From NCBI GenBank assembly GCA_000444245.1, contig ATSW01038918.1, positions 1 through 21,207 of the forward strand: a stretch of DNA of 21,207 bases. Reading direction: 5' to 3'. A model generated the notes under the pieces. That model was not told the origin of the DNA, ran no database searches, and worked only from the letters and a program-made list of their open reading frames with translations. Both the position numbers and the translations under genes were made by a program. This DNA is from Botryllus schlosseri. Lineage: Eukaryota; Chordata; Ascidiacea; Stolidobranchia; Styelidae. Numbering within the stretch: position 1 is the first letter of the stretch; each line of letters begins with the position of its first letter. Below are positions 18,501-21,207 of this stretch, one piece after another.

Positions 18501-20303
18501 CTTCTCTCGTACCGGCATGTCGAAAAATAGACACGCCGGTGCGAAACGGTTAAAGGGGCACTGCACTCTAAAAATGACGTGGTCTCAAATTGAAGGGCAA
18601 AACGAAAAAATATTTTTGGCCGCAGCCGTTTTCTTCAGAACGCCACCGTAATTGAGCTGCAATTTATTGAAATTTCCACAAAAACTTCACGCTCCAGCAG
18701 TCACGCAGAGATCAAACTTTATATAGTTGTCAGCCGATGTTATGAAGGAAATATGTTGTACAGGCCAAGGTGCTTTAGATACCGCGTTCTTTAGGACAGA
18801 AATAGATCATGTCTAACAATGTTTTATACAAAAGAATTGGACATGATCAATTTCTGTCCTAAGGTTTAGAATACACTAGGCCCGATTCTGACATAAATCT
18901 CCTGACTGAACATCTTCAGTTGAACGCGGTATCTAATCTAAACCACCTTGGCGTGTACGACATAGTTCCTTCATAACATCGGCTGACAGCTATATAAAGT
19001 TTGTTCTCTGCGTGACTGCTGGAGCGTGAAGTTTTTGTGGAAATTCCAATAAATTGCAGCTCCATTATGGTGGCGTTCTGAAGAAAACGGCTGCGGCCAA
19101 AAATATTTTTTCGTTTTGCCCTTCAATTTGAGACCACATCACTTTCAGAGTGCAGTGTCCCTTTAAATTTTCAGTCTTTTACGCAAAACTAGGCGAAGAA
19201 AACTCACTTTTTACTCAATCGGAAATCGATACTTTAACTTGCATTTCTGTCAAATTACTCAGTAACGAAGCGCTTCTTTCGACTTCTATGGAGCACCCGA
19301 GTACCGGTAGGTCATTTTTGATCACTTCTACTTCAACTTCTACAGATTTAAGCTTTATGCAAAACCTAACAATTTCATGGGATTGCCTGAAAATTTGAAA
19401 AAATTCACTTAAAAAAAAATAAATTAAAATTTTTGAACTCAAATAGCTTTGCTTCGACTAGTTGGAAATGAGCCAAATTTGGTGTGCAACATCGTTTCAA
19501 CCAAACTAAAAAAATTTTCGGATACCAAATAAAATTTGAAGAAAATAGTCATTTTTGAACAACCCTACTGCACACTGACTCACGCCAAAAAGACTTCCTC
19601 CATGGTCGTGATGGAGGCTCCGTAGCTCTGAATTCCCAAAGCGACCATTTCCCCGTCCAGATTCACAAACAGCTTTTGAAACAGGTGACTCGAGTCGAAC
19701 GGAAGCAGGTACGACACTTCGGCGGCGGCTGTACGTTCCAATCTGCTCTCCGGCACGTGGCTTCGAAACAGTTGAGTGACCTGCGTCGGGAATGTCCACA
19801 AGTGAATGTTTGAAGTGACATATAGAGGTGCGGAACTTCAGAACTTCAGTTACAACATCAAAATGATTTAAATACAACACACTATAAACATGATAGTTCA
19901 TGAATTTGTTGTTACGTATCTAGTTAATGTGACGTTTGAGATTGTTTTTGCTCTGACAATGTCTGAATTGCTGGTTTGATGGTGGAGAGAAGAAAATAAA
20001 CTAATCTTATTGCTATACTAGCAATTTTATTACATATAAATTCAGTTCTGTCATAGTAGAGTAGGCACATTTAGAGATGATTAATTATTCCAATTTTTCA
20101 TCGGACTCCCTGAAAAGGCACATGGCCTAGGTTCAGAACCCCTGTTAGACACAAACTAGGTTGGCGGATTTACTTCCAAAGCAAATTTTTGCAAGTACTG
20201 AACCGACGCAGGACAATTACCTTGTCGATGTCGCAGTTTGGAGTTTTGTTCATGACGACGTGGTACCCGACTCCGAATTTGTTCTTCAAAAACGCGGACG
20301 ACC
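6427..20303 (-). CDS. ABCA3-like: ABCA-family (ABCA3-like) full ABC transporter, C-terminal 964 aa in 18 exons; 5' half off right edge
   Basis: Eighteen exons with GT-AG borders join without a phase conflict: 20303-20221, 19780-19584, 16934-16876, 16811-16705, 15506-15410, 15110-15012, 14953-14831, 14244-14061, 13647-13443, 13278-13059, 12677-12250, 10241-10107, 9201-9004, 8797-8610, 8320-8150, 7943-7759, 7312-7224 and 6555-6427. The visible 964 residues hold the end of NBD1 (1-92), a linker, TMD2 with six predicted helices (about 149-584, extracellular loop between the first two) and NBD2 (about 646-900). NBD2 has Walker A GINGAGKT (674-681), Q-loop YCPQFDGL (Gln 721), signature SGGNKRKLS (774 on), Walker B VVLLDE (Asp 797, Glu 798) and H-loop His 830; all catalytic residues are present. 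Known: ABCA proteins move lipids across membranes, and ABCA3 loads phospholipid into lamellar bodies. Segments such as DEHQGMV and [16 protein letters not shown] resemble ABCA3 most, as far as I recall. The exact substrate is unknown. Confidence 0.93.
6705..6900. repeat. TTGGATTAGGA-rich repeat, also at 8370-8545
   Basis: Recurring short blocks such as CTTGGATTAGGATTT, TTTGGATTAGTGC and ACTTGGACGTAGACATGA occur here. The copy at 8370-8545 has TTCGGATTAGGACATTTC, ACTTGGATTTAGACATGA and GGATTTGGATACC. The order of the blocks is partly shared, so this is a degenerate dispersed repeat rather than a simple microsatellite. Confidence 0.4.
6925..6995. mobile_element. Fragment related to the TA-flanked element at 1886-2198
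   Basis: CAAAACACCACAAGATTGCG, then ATAAAATGGAGAC and GTGTTGAAACGACG, match the right arm of the 1886-2198 element and its internal inverted copy near 2000. Only one arm is seen. It lies in the last ABCA intron. Confidence 0.45.
7224..7312 (-). CDS. ABCA3-like: ABCA exon 17 in window: C-terminal regulatory part
   Basis: Encodes [20 protein letters not shown], then DGSNLSLAT (residues 894-922). FPG-x-x-x-x-DEHQGMV is the form I recall in ABCA3 C-termini. The acceptor is ACTTTCAG and the donor GTAAGT. Confidence 0.93.
7759..7943 (-). CDS. ABCA3-like: ABCA exon 16 in window: NBD2 end
   Basis: Encodes (S)[19 protein letters not shown], then [20 protein letters not shown] and [36 protein letters not shown] is near invariant in ABCA proteins. 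The acceptor is TTCGCGACAG and the donor GTGAGC. Confidence 0.97.
7988..8045. repeat. Short copy of the 'ATTTTCGGCTGACACTCG' repeat
   Basis: ATTCATATTGAAATAAACTC and GAATATTTTCAGCTGAC match the first part of the 8820-8975 copy, then the match stops. It lies in the intron just upstream of ABCA exon 16. Confidence 0.55.
8150..8320 (-). CDS. ABCA3-like: ABCA exon 15 in window: NBD2 signature, Walker B, H-loop
   Basis: Encodes (S)[16 protein letters not shown], then [20 protein letters not shown] and SVILTSH (residues 775-830). The ABC signature SGGNK spans the intron junction. Walker B ends in DE, the D-loop is STGMD and the switch histidine is in TSH. The donor is GTTTGC. Confidence 0.97.
8370..8545. 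repeat. Second copy of the TTGGATTAGGA-rich repeat
   Basis: See 6705-6900. Here the blocks GATTCGGATTAGGACATTTC, CGGACTTGGATTTAGACATG and GGGATTTGGATACC occupy most of the intron between ABCA exons 14 and 15. Confidence 0.4.
8610..8797 (-). CDS. ABCA3-like: ABCA exon 14 in window: NBD2 Q-loop
   Basis: Encodes [20 protein letters not shown], then [19 protein letters not shown] and [15 protein letters not shown](S). The Q-loop glutamine lies in YCPQFD and couples the ATP site to the membrane domain. The donor is GTCAGT. Confidence 0.97.
8820..8975. repeat. Longest copy of the 'ATTTTCGGCTGACACTCG' repeat
   Basis: It runs from ATTCATATTGAAATAAACCG through ATATTTTCGGCTGACACTCG, GGGGTAATCGTCAGCAACTA and AACAATCGTATCACC. 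It shares one half with 7988-8045 and 14286-14382 and the other half with 1-75, which defines one family inserted four times in the same orientation. It fills most of the intron between ABCA exons 13 and 14. Confidence 0.6.
9004..9201 (-). CDS. ABCA3-like: ABCA exon 13 in window: NBD2 Walker A
   Basis: Encodes [20 protein letters not shown], then [20 protein letters not shown] and [15 protein letters not shown] (residues 646-711). Walker A is GINGAGKT with its ATP-binding lysine. The donor GTGGGT is followed within 30 nt by a dispersed repeat. Confidence 0.97.
9420..9850. repeat. Degenerate tandem repeat, about 160-nt period
   Basis: The block GACAATTTTCA occurs at about 9432, 9595 and 9749. 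It is followed each time by an AT-rich segment that resembles the others (TTATTTGCAATCAAATTTCA, TTTATCAATAATGACATTTT, TTTCATCAATTAGTTAGAAT). The spacing is about 154-163 nt. The array runs toward the exon-edge duplication at 9891 and lies in the intron between ABCA exons 12 and 13. Confidence 0.45.
9891..10150. repeat. Tandem duplication including the 3' edge of an ABCA exon
   Basis: Unit 9891-10018 and unit 10019-10150 are alignable throughout, from TTTTGGTCGC/TTTCGGTCAC to CAGTCTGAGCTAAAT/CGGTCTGCGCCAAAT. The second unit contains the last 44 nt and the donor of ABCA exon 12. The first holds a decayed copy in which the donor GT reads AT and two extra bases have entered the coding part. A third, shorter relative starts near 9698. 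Confidence 0.75.
10107..10241 (-). CDS. ABCA3-like: ABCA exon 12 in window: TMD2-NBD2 linker
   Basis: Encodes [20 protein letters not shown], then [20 protein letters not shown] and KRLSK (residues 601-645). DEDVxxExxRI and L-KLSK-Y match the start of ABCA NBD2. The donor is GTACAT. A decayed tandem copy of the last 50 nt and of this donor lies downstream at 9968-10018. Confidence 0.9.
10242..12249 (-). other. Large ABCA intron (about 2.0 kb)
   Basis: AT-rich, with no coding exon recognised. It contains the partial hAT-family copy at 11314-11640. The rest (10242-11313 and 11640-12249) shows nothing recognisable. Confidence 0.6.
11314..11640. mobile_element. Partial copy of the GACTCGAGTC hAT-type MITE
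   Basis: Begins CAGGGCTGTAATGACTC, the terminus seen at 20528, and continues with GACTCGACTCGAGTCAATTT and ATGACTCGAGACTAGGACGG, then GGCCAAGACAGACAT and the AT-rich middle with the CCAGAA-CTG block, in the same order as 20528-20800. The second inverted terminus is missing, so the copy is truncated. Confidence 0.7.
12250..12677 (-). CDS. ABCA3-like: ABCA exon 11 in window: last TMD2 loop and helix 6
   Basis: The largest exon, 142 codons. Encodes [20 protein letters not shown], then DLYTN, an extracellular stretch with NGT and NNS sequons, [19 protein letters not shown] and [28 protein letters not shown] is a very strong ABCA signature, and the final helix is at visible residues 561-584. The donor GTGAAT follows MKRRYFGR. 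Confidence 0.93.
12678..13058 (-). other. ABCA intron between exons 10 and 11 in window
   Basis: No mobile element or conserved exon is recognised. Segments such as GTTTACTTGCACTAC and AATAACTACTTCTCC weakly resemble the polypyrimidine repeat found at 15195-15385 and 19164-19345. Confidence 0.45.
13059..13278 (-). CDS. ABCA3-like: ABCA exon 10 in window: TMD2 helices 4-5
   Basis: Encodes [40 protein letters not shown] and [20 protein letters not shown] (residues 385-457). Y-W-x-x-x-P-x-x-Y is a usual ABCA helix motif. The donor GTGAGG was chosen because it leaves the 1 nt needed to start Asp of the next exon. Confidence 0.9.
13443..13647 (-). CDS. ABCA3-like: ABCA exon 9 in window: TMD2 helices 2-3
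   Basis: Encodes [40 protein letters not shown] and [20 protein letters not shown], ending MCL (residues 317-384). Two hydrophobic helices flank the cytosolic [17 protein letters not shown] segment, which aligns with the ABCA ERxxxxKHxQxxxGV coupling loop. The acceptor is TATTTTTAG and the donor GTGAGT. Confidence 0.92.
13785..13860. repeat. Copy of the TTAGAATTGTAGCTACACA repeat
   Basis: Contains AATTAGACTAGAATTAGAAT, then TGTAGCTACACATTTCC and further AAATTAGAATAAAAT. It matches the copies at 5895-6110 and 15700-15860 and lies in the intron between ABCA exons 8 and 9. Confidence 0.5.
14061..14244 (-). CDS. ABCA3-like: ABCA exon 8 in window: loop 2 end (WFN-QAYH motif)
   Basis: Encodes [36 protein letters not shown] and [28 protein letters not shown] and the N-x-P-x-PR segment are strongly conserved in ABCA proteins. 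The donor is the weak GTTAGC at 14060, chosen because it gives phase 2 for the next exon; read-through would end at a stop near 14033. Confidence 0.85.
14286..14382. repeat. Copy of the 'ATTTTCGGCTGACACTCG' repeat
   Basis: GAATATTTTCGGCAGACACT and GGGGTAATCTTCAGCAACTA match 8855-8905. It lies in the intron between ABCA exons 7 and 8. Confidence 0.58.
14515..14735. mobile_element. Possible hAT-type fragment with GGGTTCCCAAACTA terminus
   Basis: Near 14702-14722 the - strand reads CAAGGGTTCCCAAACTATTC, which resembles a hAT terminus, next to GTGGCGCACTAAGG. The words GCGTGACGT at about 14519 and 14729 could be a target duplication, but the left terminus does not match the right one well. Tentative. 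Confidence 0.3.
14831..14953 (-). CDS. ABCA3-like: ABCA exon 7 in window: extracellular loop 2
   Basis: Encodes [20 protein letters not shown], then [20 protein letters not shown](D). The acceptor is ATCGCAG and the donor GTACAT. The exon is less conserved than its neighbours but in phase with both. No membrane segment is present, as expected for the extracellular loop. Confidence 0.8.
15012..15110 (-). CDS. ABCA3-like: ABCA exon 6 in window: extracellular loop 2
   Basis: Encodes (P)[18 protein letters not shown], then [14 protein letters not shown](G). The LxLxxYG motif is typical of ABCA loops, and NES is a possible N-glycosylation site. Donor GTAGCG was preferred to the earlier GTTTTC because only it gives phase 1 for the next exon. 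The intron that follows is just 58 nt. Confidence 0.78.
15141..15184. mobile_element. Miniature copy of the GACTCGAGTC hAT-type MITE
   Basis: About 45 nt that run straight from one terminus (CGGTTGTAATGACTCGAGTC) to the other (GTGACTCGGTCACAACCCTG) with nothing between. Both ends match those of the 535-bp copy at 20528-21062, so it is an extreme internal-deletion form. A clean target duplication is not visible. Confidence 0.6.
15195..15385. repeat. Polypyrimidine-rich dispersed repeat (TTTTCAGTCTTTTAGGCAAAAC)
   Basis: CAGTTTTCAGTCTTTTAGGC followed by AAAACCAGACC and tracts of CTTCTACTTCTAC also occurs at 19164-19345, as TTTTCAGTCTTTTACGCAAA, AACTAGGCGAAG and CTTCTACTTCAACTTCTAC. The ends are not defined. 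Confidence 0.5.
15410..15506 (-). CDS. ABCA3-like: ABCA exon 5 in window: first TMD2 helix
   Basis: Encodes [20 protein letters not shown], then [12 protein letters not shown] (residues 149-180). The first 20 residues are a clear hydrophobic helix following RNWK; the rest begins the extracellular loop. The donor is GTGCGT, leaving 1 nt. Confidence 0.88.
15700..15860. repeat. Copy of the TTAGAATTGTAGCTACACA repeat
   Basis: Contains AGATTTAGAATTATAGCTAC, GAATTAGATTAGAATT, CAAGCTTGTCTCGCAC and AATTAGATCAGAATTAC, in the same order as 5895-6110. It lies in the intron between ABCA exons 4 and 5. Confidence 0.5.
15994..16508. mobile_element. hAT-type inverted-repeat MITE with 8-bp target duplication ATGTGTAC
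   Basis: The 515-bp element is flanked by ATGTGTAC (15986-15993 and 16509-16516). The left end is TAGGGGTGTTCAAAATGACT; the right end read on the - strand is TAGTGGTCTTCAAAAATGAC. Long inverted arms follow (CGTACTGGCTACTTGATAAA, GGTTACCTAATTTAA, CCAAATTTGGTTCAATTCCA). The left arm also pairs with an inner segment at 16196-16280 (CCACCGTAAATACTATTTTA), so an extra inverted unit lies inside. There is no transposase. Confidence 0.8.
16705..16811 (-). CDS. ABCA3-like: ABCA exon 4 in window: cytosolic lead-in to TMD2
   Basis: Encodes [20 protein letters not shown], then [15 protein letters not shown] (residues 114-148), with donor GTACGT. The G-x-x-L-x-x-QF-AL-x-KR-x-x-x-x-RNWK pattern directly precedes the first TMD2 helix in ABCA proteins. 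Confidence 0.9.
16876..16934 (-). CDS. ABCA3-like: ABCA exon 3 in window: 59-nt linker exon
   Basis: Predicted from phase: the previous exon leaves 2 nt and the next needs 1 nt, so a 3n+2 exon is required between them. Acceptor ACGTTAGCAG and donor CAGGTTTGG bound 59 nt that read (A)[19 protein letters not shown](D) without a stop. The Ser, Pro and Thr-rich content suits the poorly conserved NBD1-TMD2 linker. The acceptor has a weak pyrimidine tract, and the following intron is only 64 nt, so the exact edges are less sure than for the other exons. Confidence 0.6.
16935..18553 (-). other. Left part of the largest ABCA intron (2.6 kb)
   Basis: No exon or named element is recognised. It contains a tRNA-like word group at about 17185-17260 and a 12-bp hairpin at 18511-18540, both described in the findings. 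GC-rich CG-containing patches at 17440-17560 stand out from the AT-rich surroundings but have no open frame with a known domain. Confidence 0.5.
18554..19162. mobile_element. TTAA-flanked fold-back element, near-palindromic (piggyBac-like MITE by target site)
   Basis: 609 bp flanked by TTAA (18550-18553 and 19163-19166). The left arm 18554-18813 and right arm 18840-19162 are inverted copies over their whole length: AGGGGCACTGCACTCT against AGAGTGCAGTGTCCCT at the tips, GTGGTCTCAAATTGAAGGGC next, and TTAGGACAGAAATAGATCAT against ATGATCAATTTCTGTCCTAA at the centre. The central loop is only 26 nt. The right arm carries about 60 extra nt (18861-18918) without a partner. TTAA duplication suggests piggyBac, but the tips do not start with the CCC usual there. 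There is no coding capacity. Confidence 0.8.
19164..19345. repeat. Second copy of the polypyrimidine-rich repeat
   Basis: See 15195-15385. It begins directly after the right end of the TTAA-flanked fold-back element, so that element probably inserted at or near the edge of this repeat. The open frames over it on both strands have no domain. Confidence 0.5.
19355..19570. mobile_element. Partial copy of the 15994-16508 hAT-type family
   Basis: Contains ACCTAACAATTTCATGGGAT, CTAGTTGGAAATGAGCCAAA and TTTGGTGTGCAACATCGTTT, ending in GTCATTTTTGAACAACCCTA, the inverse of the family terminus TAGGGTTGTTCAAAAATGAC. The left terminus was not found. The right end lies about 14 nt from the donor of ABCA exon 2 in the window. 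Confidence 0.6.
19584..19780 (-). CDS. ABCA3-like: ABCA exon 2 in window: NBD1 C-terminal regulatory part
   Basis: Encodes [15 protein letters not shown], then [20 protein letters not shown] and ends [11 protein letters not shown] (residues 28-93). The pattern HVP..LL...E.S..LP....F..LF...LD...LGI.SYG.S.TT.EEVFL is the conserved end of ABCA NBD1. The donor is a strong GTGAGT, leaving 2 nt of the alanine codon. Confidence 0.9.
19781..20220 (-). other. ABCA intron between exons 1 and 2 in window
   Basis: 440 nt, AT-rich, with no mobile element, RNA gene or additional exon recognised. Confidence 0.55.
20221..20303 (-). CDS. ABCA3-like: ABCA exon 1 in window: end of NBD1
   Basis: The acceptor is GTCTTACAG and the donor GTAATT. 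Encodes (G)[16 protein letters not shown], then [11 protein letters not shown] (visible residues 1-27). GSS-FLKN-FGVGYH is the hallmark that follows the H-loop region of ABCA NBD1. The Walker A, Walker B and signature motifs of NBD1 and all of TMD1 must lie beyond 21207. Confidence 0.88.
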
Positions 20304-20527
20304 CTGTAAGACAATGCTTCTTAGCTGGGGTTCGCTGAACCAGTCTCAGGCGTTTGGTGAAGGTCAAGAGACACACGCGGCTCATAGATCAGTAGTCACA
20401 CTGATTTGCAGTAAATATTTAATATAATATTCTTCTGATTCGTGAAAATCATGTTTTGATGGATTTGTTCTTTTCAAACCACATTGTTGAGTATACAGTA
20501 TACACCAGTATATGAGTACCATATTAA

Positions 20528-21062
20528 CAGGGTTGTAATGAATCGAGACTCGAGACACGATTTTCTGATGACTCGAGTCAATTTCTAAAAATACGGAAAT
20601 GACTCGACTCAAGTCAATCTGTGTATTGACTCGACTTGCACTCGAGTCATTGCGCATGACTTGAGACTCAGACGGCCAAGACCGACATTTCATTGTAATT
20701 TCGAAGAATAGCGAAGTAACCACACTATTGGGATTTCGTCTATAGGTACTGGTACTTAAAATGCGACCAGAAACTGGTAAATGTGAGGGAAATTAGTATA
20801 TTATAAATGCGAACCATTGGATATCACCAAACAGAGTTACAAAAAGTGGGTTTAACAAGACTTTAACTGGAAACTGAGCAGTCATTACAATGACCTGGAC
20901 TCGGACTTGAGTCATAATACCACGACTCGGACTCGACCCTCTGCTCGCTGACTTGGACTTGACTCGGTGGCGAATTGAAAATGACTCGACTCGACTCGAG
21001 TCAAAACTATGAAAGTGAGATTGACTTGTGACTCGGAGCCTTGTGACTTGGTTACAACCCTG
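20528..21062. mobile_element. Complete hAT-type MITE with 8-bp target duplication CATATTAA and internal GACTCGAGTC repeats
   Basis: 535 bp flanked by CATATTAA (20520-20527 and 21063-21070). The ends are inverted: CAGGGTTGTAA on the left and TTACAACCCTG on the right. Both subterminal zones are packed with GACTCGAGTC-type palindromes (for example ATGACTCGAGTCAATTT, GACTCGACTCGACTCGAGTC). The middle is AT-rich and non-coding. The 8-bp duplication and CAGGG terminus fit hAT elements. It sits in the ABCA intron that runs off the right edge, and copies lie at 11314 and 15141. Confidence 0.85.
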
Positions 21063-21136
21063 CATATTAATGCATCGGAGTTATAGTGTGGTACATTTTT
21101 GTTCTTGTGACTTGGCAGAAATTAACAACCAATGTC

Positions 21137-21207
21137 TTCAGTGATTCCCAACCGCGGCCCTGCGGGCCGCATGCGGCCCCCAGCTAGCCTTTCTGCGGCC
21201 CCCACAA
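21137..21207. mobile_element. Left end of a GC-rich hAT-type element, cut by window edge
   Basis: CAGTGATTCCCAACCGCGGC followed by CCTGCGGGCCGCATGCGGCC is a typical hAT terminus (CAGNGNTTCCCAAC) with the G/C-rich subterminal repeats seen in many such elements. The rest is outside the window. CAGTGATTCCCAAATTTGTG at about 9274 looks like the same terminus but leads into unrelated sequence. Confidence 0.6.

Noticed and set aside
17100-18550. Possible solo LTR or retroelement in the large intron
   Set aside because: No flanking target duplication, no primer-binding site and no paired terminal repeat were found.
20382-21065. Open frames of 90-113 codons on the - strand
   Set aside because: They lie over the GACTCGAGTC MITE; the repetitive Ser/Arg/Thr content comes from the palindromes and there is no domain.

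Overview
The window is intron-rich eukaryotic DNA from an animal. Both long genes have GT-AG introns with consistent phases, the coding exons are GC-richer than the AT-rich introns, and the introns carry many short inverted-repeat DNA transposons. The gene families (WFDC1-type WAP protein, RIIa-domain protein, ABCA transporter) and the short introns (as little as 58-64 nt) suggest an invertebrate, perhaps an invertebrate deuterostome such as an ascidian. The species cannot be named from the sequence alone.

Layout, left to right. (1) Positions 144-1651, + strand: the last three coding exons of a WFDC1/ps20-like secreted WAP-domain protein, with a poly(A) signal at 1661-1666; the first exons lie off the left edge. 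(2) Positions 1886-2198: a TA-flanked inverted-repeat element. (3) Positions 2951-3800, + strand: a complete two-exon gene for a 102-residue protein with an RIIa/DPY30-like dimerisation-docking domain. Its single intron is almost filled by a hAT-type MITE, and a poly(A) signal follows at 4029-4034. (4) Positions 4050-6426: noncoding, between two convergent genes. (5) Positions 6427-20303, - strand: 18 exons of an ABCA-family (ABCA3-like) full transporter. They encode the end of nucleotide-binding domain 1, the linker, transmembrane domain 2 and a complete nucleotide-binding domain 2, 964 residues to the stop codon. The N-terminal half lies off the right edge.

The ABCA introns hold most of the mobile DNA. 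Two hAT-type MITEs have clear 8-bp target duplications (15994-16508 and 20528-21062). A 609-bp near-palindromic fold-back element is flanked by TTAA (18554-19162). There are also partial copies of the same families, at least four other dispersed repeat families, and a decayed tandem copy of the edge of one ABCA exon (9891-10018). The three genes show no functional link; the window is an ordinary gene neighbourhood with many small transposons. No RNA gene, CRISPR array or virus-derived element is supported.
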